Positions 50,548 to 61,206 of a DNA stretch of 64,000 nt are shown here, in pieces. The notes under the pieces are model-generated. The model did not search any database. It was not told where the DNA came from and saw only the letters and a list, made by a program, of their open reading frames with translations. The first letter of the stretch is position 1. Each line of letters starts with the position of its first letter. Both the position numbers and the translations under genes were made by a program. Source of the DNA: Paragordius varius (taxonomy: Eukaryota > Nematomorpha); NCBI GenBank assembly GCA_964247055.1, contig OZ176055.1:4960001-5024000 (forward strand). The letters run 5' to 3'.

Positions 50548-51487
50548 CAGGGCTAGGTACCGGTCCAAAAAAAGTGGAACCGGAACCGTGTTGGTTTTTA
50601 TGAATTTAAAATAGAACCGGGCGGTTTCTGAAATTTTGGAACCGGAACCGGGGTGGTTCCTGAACGAATAAAACCGAAACCCCGTTGGTTTCTAAAAATT
50701 AAGCGGTTCAGGAACCGGTTCTTCATATTTAGAACCGCTTCCATTTTCGGTTCCTGACTTTTGATTAAATGATTAAAAATTATTATAATAATAATACAAC
50801 CGTAATGTTAACAATTTTAAATTAAATAATTTATTATAAATTGCCAAATGAGTGAAGGAAAAATAGTTTAGCATAATAAATGAAACTAATTATAAAAATA
50901 TAATAGGAACATGTATAAGTACAAATATATATAATGAGTGTTATTAAGTATGGCATCTAAAAAAATCTTTATTTAATTTTAAAAAATTATAGGAGCAAGC
51001 AATTTGCTGGTCAAACTGCTTCTCAAGTCTGAAATTATAAAATTAAGAGTGAAAAAACTTTTTCAACGGAGACCTATATATGCGAACATATGTATTTTAT
51101 ACAAACTCGAGTTGTGACTTTTAATTTTTTAGAAAAACCAAAATTCAGAGAGTATCGCTAATATAATATTAAGCGCTTAGTTTTATTAAAATTTGATGTA
51201 TGTAATATATAGTGGTACAATCAAATATAAATAATAAAATAAAATTTTTATAAGAAAATAATATGGGTACCAGTAATTAAGGGGGTGGAACTGGAATCGA
51301 GCTGGTTCATGAACGGCAGAACCGGATTGGTTCCTAAAAGTTTATAGATGGAACAAAGGTGGTTCCTGAAATTTTTGGAATCGGTACCGGGATGATTCCC
51401 GGAGAAGTGGAACCGGAACCGCGTTGGTTCATCCCAGGAACCGGTTTCTTTTAATATCCCAGGAACCGGGTTCCGGTTCCAACCCTG
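50548..51487. mobile_element. Non-autonomous hAT with GGAACC-rich ends
   Basis: Ends CAGGGCTAGGTACCGGTCC and GGTTCCGGTTCCAACCCTG are inverted repeats. Flanks CTTTTTAG (50540-50547) and CTTTTTAC (51488-51495) are an 8-bp duplication with one mismatch. Both subterminal regions (about 220 bp each) are packed with degenerate GGAACCGG/CCGGTTCC units. The AT-rich core (50770-51270) has no coding capacity. The 86-codon frame in the right end is a by-product of the iterons. Confidence 0.88.
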
Positions 51488-51504
51488 CTTTTTACACATA
51501 TCAT

Positions 51505-51800
51505 ACATACCATTTATAGCTCGAAGTCTCCCTTGAACAATTTAAATTCACTTTCGAACAATTCAATTTAACCCTTGAGAAAAATCATCTAAATAATTTG
51601 TGTTTTTGAATGTTAAGAACTACTTCTATTTTTTATATTTTTATAAAATAAAATTCCGTTTAGTATTAAAATGATACTAAAAAATAATAAACTGTGTCAT
51701 AAAGAAATAATTCATATTAATGATTTATACCGAAACTACATAATTTATTTTTAGGGTAAATTAAATTGTTAAAGGGTGAATTTCAAGTGTTAATGGTATA
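51505..51800. mobile_element. Iteron-armed palindromic MITE, copy 2
   Basis: Left edge ATACCATTTATAG with TCTCCCTTGAACAATTTAAA and TTAACCCTTGAG. Right edge AGGGTAAATTAAATTGTTAA, AGGGTGAATTTCAAGTG and AATGGTATAT. Same plan as 40905-41225; ATACCATT/AATGGTAT looks like the terminal inverted repeat. It abuts the hAT ending at 51487. Confidence 0.65.
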
Positions 51801-52061
51801 TATTCTTTGAATTTGTAAAGAGTAGTTATATAATAATGAGATTTTTGAAGAAAGCATTTAAGTTTCACCAAAAAAATTAATATAATATAATATGCGCAAA
51901 TTATGTTTTCGATATGGAAGAATTAACACAAAAGTGTATTTCTCTTAAATGACACAAAAGGCACCCAAGCCAAAAGCCTCAAGAGAATCCCTATGCATTT
52001 TAAAAAATAAATATTTCAGAAAAGTATTTTTTTGTGGCGATAAAAAAGAAAAATATAAACC

Positions 52062-52290
52062 AGGGCTCGGAACCAGAAGCTATATTTGCCGGTTCCATAA
52101 CGGTTTTTAAAATTTTAACTGGTAGATCCGGCTCTTTACATTTTAATTGGTTCTATAACCGGTTATTAAAGAAGTCGAACCTGTTCGAAAACGGTTCTTA
52201 AAATCAAAACTGTTCTGGTTCCGGTTCTCGCGTTTTTTTCTGTTACAAAGATTCTTTAAGAAATAAACCGGTTCTTAAAATGATTTTTAT
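52062..52290 (+). mobile_element. GGAACC hAT, left-end fragment
   Basis: CCAGGGCTCGGAACCAGAAG followed by degenerate CCGGTTCC units (TTGCCGGTTCCATAACGG, TTCTGGTTCCGGTTCTCG). Related to 50548-51487 but no matching right end was found, so it is truncated. 52300-52790 beyond it is AT-rich with nothing recognised. Confidence 0.55.
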
Positions 52291-52798
52291 ATATAAATAA
52301 ATATCTGATATTTATTTTAAAAACATACACAAAGCACCTATTATTTAATTAATTTAATTAAATAATATAATCAATCAACAAACAATTGGATAAGTGTAGA
52401 ATAAGTATTTATATATTAATTTTTTGTATTCCAAAGGCATTTCAGTATAAATCAAATCTCATCTTATATATTTTTATTCAATTTTAAAAAAAAGAATGGC
52501 TTTCAGCTTGGGTGTATCTAACATTCGGGTAAATAAATTTTAAAATAAAATGATCTTTCTATACTCACCTAAAATATTAGTATATAAAAATACTTGGGAT
52601 GCCGGCATTCCCATAATTATTTTGGCGTTCTATATTTTTAAACTTTAAATACCAAATTTTTGGAGGTGAGTACAAATAAGTCTTCTAAAAATCAAATATT
52701 ATATCCTTGACTTTGTTAATGGTTTAATTAAATACATTTCAAACTTATTGAATTAACTTATTTCATTCGACATACGTTTATGAAGAGCCAATAGATTA

Positions 52799-52850
52799 AG
52801 GGGTGTCCAACAGGGTACTCGCGAGCCACTAGTGGCTCATTGAAAATTTT
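52799..52850 (+). mobile_element. hAT left terminus with 16-bp palindrome
   Basis: AGGGGTGTCCAACAGGG is the common hAT 5' end, followed by GAGCCACTAGTGGCTC, a perfect palindrome. It may be the left end of the BED-finger hAT that follows, or a separate MITE end. Confidence 0.5.
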
Positions 52851-53059
52851 GAAAAAAATTTTTTTTTAAAAAAAATAATTTCTAATTTTTTTAAATTTTT
52901 TTTAGTAAATTATGCATTTTTATTTTGACATTTAAATTATTTTTAGAAACTTTTAATAAAATTCTTTATTATAAATATCTATCACCGCATTCCTTTAATC
53001 ATTTATAAAACACATTTTTTCCTGCATGTTATTTCCAACTTCAAGATGATAACTTAAAC

Positions 53060-53556
53060 ATTAAATTACTTGCAAAAAATAGGTATTTAAAATAATTTAT
53101 TTAGCTTTCAAACCAATACTGGGAATTATAATTAAGGTCCATTGAAAAATTAAAATACTTGCAAAAAATAGGTATTTAAAATAATTTATTTAGCTTTCAT
53201 ACCAATATTGGGAATTATAATTTGGGTCCATTGAAACATTAAATTACTTGCAAAAAATATGATTTTAAAATATTTTATTTAGCTTTCATACCAATACTGT
53301 AAATTATAATTTGGGTCCGTTCAAACATTAAATTACTTGCAAAAAAATAGGTATTAAAAATAATTTATTTAGCTTTCATACTAATACTGGAAATCATAAT
53401 TAAGGTCCATTGAAAAATTAAATTACTTGCAAAAATAGGTATTTAAAATAATTTATTTAGCTTTAATACCAATATTGGGAATTATAATTTGGGTCCATTG
53501 AAACATTAATTTACTTGCAAAAAAATAGGTATTTAAAAAAAATTATTTAGCTTTCA
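53060..53556. repeat. 89-bp tandem array, about 5.5 copies
   Basis: Units start at 53060, 53149, 53238, 53327, 53417 and 53505 (ATTAAATTACTTGCAAAAAA ... ACCAATACTGGGAATTATAA), spacing 88-90 bp. It lies directly upstream of the hAT transposase reading frame, as expected for subterminal or leader repeats of that element. Confidence 0.9.
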
Positions 53557-53559
53557 ATA

Positions 53560-54972
53560 TGCATAAATCTAAAAAAGTAACTAGAAAATACAATCTCGAC
53601 TAGGAATTAAAATATGGGTTTACTCAAATTTTTAACAAAGCGGAGTGCCTTATTTGCAAATTTACGACAAACGGGTGTCGCGAATATAATTTAAAAAGAC
53701 ATGCCAATACCATGCATTTGGATTTTATTAATATGACTACAGAAATGAAAATAATAAAATTAGAATCTTTAAAAAATATTAATAATCTCCAACCAACAAT
53801 TTCATTCACGCAACCTTATCCGATAGTAAAGGCAAGTTATATTGTTGCCAATTTACTCGCCTAAAAAATGAAGCCTTATTATAATGATGAGTTTGTGAAG
53901 GAATGCGTACTGGAAATTATAAAAAGTGTTTTGCCTAATAAAGTTGAATTAATATCCAGTATAAGTCTTTCGCGCAATACTATGTGTCGGGGAATTACAG
54001 ACATCGCAGAAGAAATTCAACTTTCCCTAAAAGAAAGAATTCAAAATTTTGTGGCGTTTTCCTTGTCATTTGATGAAAGCATAGATATAAGCAACATATC
54101 ACAATTGGTAGTCTTCATTCGAGGGATAGATGAAATTTTTAATATACCATTGCACTTCAAGAGTGTCCTTCAAGTTGGTCCTTGAACATTTCAAGTTGGT
54201 CCTTGAACAGTTCAAGTTGGTCCTTGAACAATTCAAGTTGGTCCTTGAACACTTCAAATTGGTCTTTGAATTCAAGTTGGTCCTTAAAATTTTTAAATTT
54301 AAAAATAACCATAATTTTTGCATTTATTTTTTCGTTTTATTATTTTTTAACCTAATTTTCTTTATTTATTATAAATTTATTCAATTAAAAATAAATTTTT
54401 TTTCAAAAATGACTTTTTTTGTTTCAAACCAATTTTTTTCCAATTTAACAAAATTATTAACTTTTGAATTTTTTAAAAAATGGTAATAATAACCCAGAAA
54501 ACTTTTAAATTTTTTAAATACTTGTTAAAATCTTCTAAATATACAAAATAATTTCAAACATGCAATTTTAAAATGTTTAGGACAATAAATTAAATATGAG
54601 GGCGCTATCTTGTTTGACAACAGATGGTGCAGCTATGATGGGAAAAAACAAAGAAACCGTGAAATTATTGTTAAATAAAATGGAATCCGATGGTATTAAT
54701 ATTGACCATATACATATAATTCATTGCATAATTCACCGTGAAAATTTCTGCCCACATGCTCTGACAATGGACAATGTTATGACCGTTGTTATTAAAATAG
54801 CTAATTTTATAAAATCTCATGCTTTGAAGCATAGGCAGTTTAAGGAGTTATTAAAAGAAATTCGTTCAGAATATGGAGATCTTATATTTTTTTCAAATGT
54901 AAGCTGGCTTAGTCGAGGGAAATGTCTAAAAAGGTTTTATTATATATTAAAAGAAATAAATATAAAAGTATC
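53560..54972 (+). pseudogene. hAT transposase (BED finger), interrupted
   Basis: Same transposase family as the hAT at 30139. The BED zinc finger ECLICKFTTNGCREYNLKRH is at about 53638-53700. The N-terminal catalytic half follows (53868-54150: YYNDEFVKECVLEIIKSVLP, LSFDESIDISNISQLVVFIR). After a break, 54596-54970 reads LTTDGAAMMGKNKETVKLLL, HCIIHRENFCPHAL, LKHRQFKELLKEIRSEYGDL and VSWLSRGKCLKRFY. Two stops precede the 53868 frame, and 54160-54595 replaces internal sequence. The C-terminal dimerisation part is absent. Confidence 0.85.
54165..54292. repeat. 21-bp minisatellite inside the hAT gene
   Basis: About five to six units of TCAAGTTGGTCCTTGAACA plus two variable bases, period 21, the last two decayed. 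Because 21 is a multiple of three it is open on both strands (FKLVLEQ units on plus, SRTNLNC units on minus). The motif resembles the arms of the MITEs at 40905 and 51505. 54300-54590 is AT-rich filler. Confidence 0.85.
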
Positions 54973-55247
54973 AAAATAAAAAAGACAACAGAATACAGAA
55001 AAAACAACGTGCGCCAAAATTTTGAAATCCTTTTAATGTAGGGAAATTTTTCTACATTTCAAATTGGGTAAAAAAGAAAAATTATCAAAAAATCTAAAGA
55101 AAATAAATTAATATTAAAATAAGCGAAAATTTGTTTATGTGTATTTTAAAAATTTATCAATAAAAAGATAATTTAAGTATCAATATGGTCATAGGGCAAT
55201 TTTAAAGCACTCTTAGGGCCGCATGCGGCCGTGGTTTGAGTACCACT
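54972..55247 (+). mobile_element. Foreign hAT terminus joined to the transposase
   Basis: From TCAAAATA onward the sequence parallels 31711-31982 in the same orientation (AACAACGTGCGCCAAAATTT, TCTACATTTCAAATTGGGTA, GCATGCGGCCGTGGTTTGAG) and ends with GGTTTGAGTACCACTG. In the 30139 element this end is the 5' side of the transposase, while here it follows the coding region, so the element is a chimera or two elements recombined. Confidence 0.8.
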
Positions 55248-55267
55248 GCCATAACCTCTATTTATTG

Positions 55268-55329
55268 TAAACTATGAAGAATATTTATCGGTGATACACG
55301 TCGCAGCGAAGCGTGACAGGGCCAGCTAG
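55268..55329 (+). mobile_element. Possible Helitron 3' terminus
   Basis: CACGTCGCAGCGAAGCGTGA then CAGGGCCAGCTAG, followed by T. Helitrons end in a GC-rich hairpin and CTRR inserted before T; this fits that form and stands out in AT-rich flanks. No 5' end (TC) or Rep/helicase was found. Confidence 0.4.
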
Positions 55330-55489
55330 TTGAAAATAAAAATAAAAAGGTATAAACATTTTCACCTCAGTTAAACAAACTATTGCAACAAAAATATTTA
55401 TAAAGGCTCTATACCTGATTCCAATGTGATATAAATTACTGAAAAGGATAATATAATTAAGATGGAAACAATATTTCACAGATTAACGT

Positions 55490-56860
55490 TACGCATATTT
55501 CCCAAAACCTTCCCATAGATGAACCACACCAAGAAAGTGAAATCCTAAATGCAATAGAATCCCCTCCTCGCAACAAGGCTTTGAGATATGACATCAAAAA
55601 TATTATTAAAAATAGTCTATTATAGATTATTATCACGAGAATAACAACTCACAAAATAAAGCTGGTTTTCGGAAGGAACAAATCTGAAACCTTAGGTTTA
55701 TCATGGAAAAATATATTGAACACAACAAACCAATTTATCTGTGTTTTTGATTACACAAAGCCTTTGACAAGCTTATTCACAACACACTATGGGAAGCGTT
55801 GGAAATTTTGGCACAACACCTGGTCTCATTCAAATAATAAAATCCTTATATGGCAACACTGAGGCATGTATTCAAACACTACACGGCACCTCCGATTGGT
55901 TTCCTACAAACAGGGGCGCCCGTCAAGGGTGTATCCTTTCACCACTATTATTCAATATCTACAAACATAACTGGTCCAAGTTAGATACTCATAATCATAT
56001 CAGTGTAAAACTAAGCGGAGAAATAATTATTAACCTTAAATATGCTGACGATACCGTGTTACCTGATAAACTAAACGATTTACAACAGCTCCTAGAAAAA
56101 TTACATCTTGAGAGCCAATCTCAAAGCCTCGAAATTAACTTGGCAAAAACCAAAGTATCAAATGACGCCACATGCTTAATCAAAATGGGCGAGCACTGTT
56201 TAGAATTAGACAACTATATACATTTAGAAGTGGAATAATAATAATAACAACACCTGAAATTAAACGAAGACTAGTAGCCAGGGCCAAAATGAAATCATAT
56301 TGCAAGATATGGTCTTTATGAAAATAACCAAAACTACCAAACAAAAAATTTTAAATACCATAATATTCCCAATCACAACCTATGGCTGTGAAAGTTGGGT
56401 TTGCAAAAAACTCTGACCAAAATATTTTTCACGCTTTTGAGCAAACCTGCAGGAGAATGCTACTTGGTAAAAAAAGGACGGACAAACCCACTAATAAATG
56501 GATCCGCAATACAATCAACCCTAAGACTATATTATTCAAATGATTCAAAACGGAAATTAGGCTACTTTGGCCACGTCAACAACAACAAATTAGAAAAAAC
56601 AATCATGCTGGGCCTGGTAGAGGGTAAACGTAAAAGAGGCAGCCCAGAAAAAGATGGTCAAAACAATTAACAGATGAGACCCACCTTGCAATCTCCAATC
56701 TGATCAATTTATCCTCATACAGATCAGCCTTTCTCCATGAAGTCCAGCAAAAAGTTGAATATTAACTACACTGACATTTCATTCGGTCAATATACGATCC
56801 GCACAAAATCGGGGGTATAAAAATATCCTGATTAAATATATATATGTATATATATAAACG
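55490..56860 (+). mobile_element. RTE-like LINE remnant (RT to 3' end)
   Basis: Plus-strand pieces in changing frames. RT start near 55500 (ESEILNAIESPPRNKALRYD). From 55789, GLIQIIKSLYGNTEACIQTL, NRGARQGCILSPLLFNIY, LKYADDTVLPDKLNDLQQLL and LEINLAKTKV. From 56400 RRML, GYFGHV and GKRKRGSP. The tail ends in a TA-rich microsatellite (about 56832-56860). The YADD is intact but there are many stops and frame changes and no endonuclease, so it is a 5'-truncated dead copy. Confidence 0.85.
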
Positions 56861-56996
56861 CAAAAATGCTGACATTCGTAATAAAATTTTATATATGCTT
56901 TATGGCATTGAAAAAAACATTTTGAAAAAAAGCATACTTAGTCTAAAAATTTAATTTTAGAAAAATTTTGTTAAGTGTAATTGATACTATTATGAG

Positions 56997-58489
56997 TAAT
57001 GTGACCAGATATGCTGTTTTTCGCAGTGCAGTAATGGATTTTCAGAAAAAAACTGCGGGTGTACTGCGCCCACTTTTGTACTGCTTTTTGAAATTAAATT
57101 ATATAAATATATAATTACATTTAATTTATTAAAAATTTATTTTAGAATTTGATATAGTACCCTCTGTAAAAATAACCCCATAATTTGTAGAGAAATGGTT
57201 TATTTTGCGGTAAAAAACTAAGATTGGCCTATTTTTAAATATTTAATATTATTTCTCCTCGAATTATACATAAAATTGGATTTTGGATCGGTCAAACCGC
57301 TTATAATTTAGCCTTTCGCGCAGTGGCGAAACTATAAATCTCGGACTCCACATTCAGGCTAATGGCTCTTCACTCAGGGCTTCCGCAAAAAGAGGTCCCG
57401 CAAAATTTAAAATTAACAAAATTAATTTATAATATAAGATCAAGTTGAGAAAATTCATTTTTTTGTTAGATATATTCAAGGGAAAAATTTACAGAAGATT
57501 GTTTTCCCGTAACACATTATTTGAAGTTTATTATATATGACATATGATTTAAAATAATCTTTTTTTCGTATTAAAAAATTCAGACTTTTGTACGTTTTCT
57601 ACACTCATTAGGTGGGAGGTAAATTTCTTAATTTTTTTACTAAACTTTTTATCAGTTTTCTTATTTTTTGAATAAACAATTTGAGTTTTGTTGAAACGTT
57701 TTAAACTATTTTGAAGCATGATGTTAACGGTATAAGGCTTTAGAATATAATAAAACCCTTTTTCTAAATAATTCGATGATGTTGAACAATATATAAGTTC
57801 AAAATTTATTTTAAAGGTTTGTTTGCTTGAAAATTTCGGTGAAAGTCTGTAAAAAACACAATTTTTTAACATAAATTTAAAAACCATCGAATATATTAAT
57901 CAAAATTCTGAGTGAGAAAAATGTTTAGCATTATCGAATTATATTTATAAAGTGTTTTAACATCTCAACCGTTTATATCGTTTCCATCATGCTCAAAATG
58001 GTATGAAGTATGCATCAACACAATTTTGCTAAAAATTAAATTTTCAAAGTATGCATTTTTTAAAAAATATATTTAATTGATAAAAAAATTCAGCATATAT
58101 TTAAATTATTGCATAATGTCTGAATTTTTGCGTTTATTTTAAGAGAACAGTCAATTTTAAAAGAGCCAATTGGGACTTTCAGCGCCCATATATAAAAAAA
58201 ATATTTTGCTTTTTATATGTTATATATTAGTGATATCTTTTAAAGATTTAGTTTTAAAAAAATATATTTGAAAAAAAAATTGCGCACCCTTTGCAATTTT
58301 ATACGGAGCACTTACCACAAAAGTATAAATAACTTTCTTTAATAACTCATAAAGGTTAAAACCAAAAGCCCCATAACAATCCTGATATTTTCCTATCACT
58401 GTGTAATATACCACACCGATGGGGTAAAAATATGCAAAGTATGTTTTAATTTGGTACTGCGTCATAGTTCAAAGTATCTGGTCACATTA
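56997..58489. mobile_element. Non-autonomous hAT, 1,493 bp, 15-bp TIRs
   Basis: Perfect terminal inverted repeats TAATGTGACCAGATA (56997-57011) and TATCTGGTCACATTA (58475-58489), with a perfect 8-bp duplication ATTATGAG at 56989-56996 and 58490-58497. The left subterminal region has short GC-richer repeats (GCAGTGCAGTAATG, ACTGCGGGTGTACTGCGCCC). The interior carries a foldback repeat (57540-58460) and no transposase frame. Confidence 0.9.
57540..58460. repeat. Foldback repeat inside the 1,493-bp hAT
   Basis: A reversed arm (57540-57890: AAGCATGATGTTAACGGTAT, CTAAATAATTCGATGATGTT) meets a forward arm (57902-58460: AGCATTATCGAATTATATTT, CGTTTCCATCATGCTCAAAA) at about 57896. Forward-arm sequence recurs at 58566-58760, 62305-62830 and 38200-38600. 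It is probably a separate element nested in the hAT. Confidence 0.65.
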
Positions 58490-58565
58490 ATTATGAGGCA
58501 TGATGGAAACGGGATAAAAATGCTTAAAGACAATATAAAATCACCTCGTCAGCTTATCATATCGT

Positions 58566-58760
58566 CCTCAAATTTATGTTAAATATTATTTTTTACAAAA
58601 GTTCACCTTGAAAGCAAAAACCTTTTATTGATGTGATAGAAATGTTCAGCATCATTGGATTATATAGAAAAGGTGTTTATATAATATCTTATAAAGCTCT
58701 TTTAACTGCCATCATCTTTTTAACCAAACGAACAGATCTATTTTTATTTTTTCAAAAAAT
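58566..58760 (+). repeat. Foldback family, partial copy
   Basis: TTTATGTTAAATATTATTTT, GAAATGTTCAGCATCATTGG and ATATAGAAAAGGTGTTTATA match the reversed arm at 57540-57890 read in reverse. Ends uncertain. 58780-58920 is unremarkable. Confidence 0.5.
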
Positions 58761-58969
58761 ATATTAGAACGGTGTTGCTTCCAAAAAACTATGTGCACAA
58801 GCCATTTTCAATAAAAGAGTAAAAATGCTCGTTTTTAGCTTTAAACTCTTCTAACGAACAATGGATGGTAGTTGTAAAATATAATCGATAGGTAAAATTT
58901 TTCTGTTAGTTTGAGAACTCAATACTTAAAAATAAGTGTTTTTTTCTGGTTAAATATTCTTTAGGCTTC

Positions 58970-59215
58970 GAACAACCCGGTTGCTGATATTTTAGCACAG
59001 GAAGAATATAATTAATTGTTGGGTGCATTATAAAATATGGTTGCAAATCCAGGTGTTCGACAAGACCATATACCGTCCGCACGGTTTTTGCATTTTGTTT
59101 TTTAATTTCGAGAGCTTCACGTGTAAATCGTTTTTAACGATCTTCAATGTTAACCAAAACTCGGTTACCCATTAAACAGATTTAACATGCGTACAATATA
59201 TAAATCAATGTCTAA
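58970..59215 (-). mobile_element. Penelope-like element, end of GIY-YIG domain (reversed)
   Basis: On the minus strand the reading is GNRVLVNIEDR, FTREALEIKKQNAKTVRTVY and PTINYILPVLKYQQPG. This resembles the part of Penelope-type GIY-YIG domains that follows the AEH...GH motif. It lies head to head with the plus-strand first half of the same domain at 59245-59425. Broken by at least one stop. Confidence 0.4.
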
Positions 59216-59244
59216 ACTTATCATATAAAATATAAAAACTCTAT

Positions 59245-59425
59245 CCCCCGCGAAAAAAGATCAGGCGTTTATAAAGTTACGTGCTAATGGTGTTTATGTC
59301 GGAGAAACAGGTCGCACCATAGATCAAAGGTTAAAAGAATATACACAATACATAGGCTCAAATAAATATAATTCAGGACTTGCTGAACACATTTGTTTCC
59401 AAGGTCATTTAAACTACACTGTTTG
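59245..59425 (+). mobile_element. Penelope-like element, GIY-YIG first half
   Basis: Plus strand: IPREKRSGVYKVTC, a one-base frame change, then NGVYVGETGRTIDQRLKEYT and GLAEHICFQGH. The GVY...GVYVGETGR...R...AEH...GH order is the GIY-YIG nuclease signature carried at the C-terminus of Penelope retroelements. Truncated after GH. 59430-60060 shows no clear feature. Confidence 0.75.
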
Positions 59426-60074
59426 AAAAAAGAGGGTTTATTTTTTTTAACAAAATTTTTTTTTCATGAGATAGCTTATATCCAGCGAATTTATTTGCCG
59501 CAAAAATTTTAATTTGTTGAAGACCTAGTTTTTGAAATAGTAACATAATTGAAATCGGGTAAAAAGTGAAAATTAGGTATAATCAAGGATAATTCGAAAA
59601 AAATGAAATTTGAGATATTTGGTTTATATCCTTTTAGGAGATATATTTAATATATAAATATCCTAAAATCATATAGTTAGGCATTCTATAAAAACTCAAC
59701 TCAAAAGATGGATTTTTTCTTTGAACACACTTAAAAGACAAATTTTTTTATGAAACTATATTTTTTAATTATTTACTAGTTAAACTCAATATACTTAACA
59801 TTCATATTTTATTCAGTAAAAAAACTTATATATCATAAATAAATCCAAAAAATATGGTTTTTTATTTTTTATCATCTAGTTTATGAATATATAAAAAATT
59901 ATACTGTTTTATCTTGGAATCTTACATGAGTGTGAGTTATAAAGTATATAACTTATGCAAAAGGATTTAAAGTAGTGGAAAATCAACCAACAATCCTTAC
60001 AAATCCCTGTCACAAGTTTGTTTTAAGACAAATTAATATTTTTATTGGGGTTATCTATCCTATCTTAAGGCTTA

Positions 60075-60790
60075 AAGTTTGCAATAACACCTAATCATAT
60101 TCCCAAAGGAACCATAATCACGAAAATTGAGAGCAACATACGCAATCGCAAGCCGATATAATACGAATGGAAACTAGTCATATTATCACGAAAAATGAGT
60201 TCCAAGCCTTCTAAGTATTAAATACCCTGACATTATCATGGTACCTGCCGACAAAAACTCCAACGTCATTTTAACATAAGAAAATTATATTGACAAAATG
60301 AATGATCAAATAATAAGCGATGATTATACAATCATTAAAAAGGATACGACAACTAGAATAACTAAGTTGATTAAAAAGCAATCATTATTACCAGAAAAAC
60401 AACAAACAGCAGCCACACTAAATTTATTATACCCCCGCGGATATGCGGTCTATGTAAATACTATAAAGATGGAATATCATTGCGTCCCATTGTGAGTAAT
60501 ATCAACTCGCCGACATAATTCCTTCCAAACAAATGCTCAAGCACCTAAAACCATTTGCATACAAAACCACATCTTATGTCAAAATTCAACAGATTTCATA
60601 AATAAAATCAAATTGAACATTAAAAATACAGATCTTGTAACGTTTGATGCAGAGTCTCTCTTCACTTTTATTCCTAAAAAGGAGGTATTAATTTATTAAA
60701 CAATTTGACAAACAAGGGCTAACCTTTACACCCTGATGTTCCTAAATTAGTTAAACTAAATATATAATTTCAGTTTAATATCGACACGTC
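60075..60790 (+). mobile_element. Penelope-like element, reverse transcriptase N-terminal part
   Basis: Plus-strand pieces read AITPNHIPKE, IMVPADKNSNVIL, then from 60298 NDQIISDDYTIIKKDTTTRI, then DGISLRPIVSNINSPT, and further on FDAESLF and LHPDVPKLVKL. This is the order of Penelope-type RT (upstream TP-RIP block, ADKG-like motif, LRPIVS, D-x-x-SLF). Several frame changes and stops; it ends before the catalytic YADD. Having a GIY-YIG piece upstream of an RT piece is typical of tandem Penelope copies. Confidence 0.75.
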
Positions 60791-60939
60791 GAATTCATTT
60801 TTTAATTAATTACCCCTTAACATTTTAAATATAAAAACGAATTATGTGCGTTGCATAACAAAATAATTTTCGCTAAAATCCACATAGTATTTTAGCCTTT
60901 TTATATAAGTTATAATTAAATATATGAAACATAATATAA

Positions 60940-61200
60940 TTAATGATGCATAGGAAGCTGAGCTAAGATAAATGGAAACATTATCCCTGCAATAAAAAAT
61001 AGATAGCATAGAACAATTCGATTGAAAACATGTGTCATCGGGTATTTTAATGATAATGCTTTTTTGGAACTTCCAATCATATTATTGTTTGGGATACGTT
61101 TATCATCATTTTCGATATTTATTGAGTTTGTGCTAGCAGAAACTATATCTATATGGTGATGTTTTAGATTGTTAGTGATTGTTTTATGATTGTTCGATAT
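60940..61200 (-). CDS. Probable terminal host exon with C-terminal membrane helix
   Basis: Acceptor GTTCTAG at 61201, then 86 codons in phase 0 to TAA: ISNNHKTITNNLKHHHIDIV, SASTNSINIENDDKRIPNNN, then FNRIVLCYLFFIAGIMFPFI and LAQLPMHH. The first part is polar and likely unstructured; the end is one strong hydrophobic helix of about 20 residues. Possible upstream pieces on the same strand at about 61590-61760 (FREDNRILGSDQISLSISRI; DLGLTILTYYLS; KRPIIF before a GTAAG donor) are separated by GT/AG pairs 23-33 nt apart, but the chain does not close in phase. Not recognised. It would be tail-anchored or the last span of a multipass protein. Confidence 0.5.
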   Translation of the reverse strand: MSNNHKTITNNLKHHHIDIVSASTNSINIENDDKRIPNNNMIGSSKKALSLKYPMTHVFNRIVLCYLFFIAGIMFPFILAQLPMHH

Positions 61201-61206
61201 CTAGAA

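Noticed and set aside
51248-51508. 86-codon minus-strand ORF
   Set aside because: Translation of GGAACC iterons in a hAT end.
54099-54486. ORFs of 74 and 118 codons on opposite strands
   Set aside because: Open because the minisatellite period is 21; the rest is AT-rich filler.
57549-58465. ORFs of 112 and 81 codons in the foldback repeat
   Set aside because: Lys/Phe-rich translation of AT-rich repeat with no motif; not conserved between copies.
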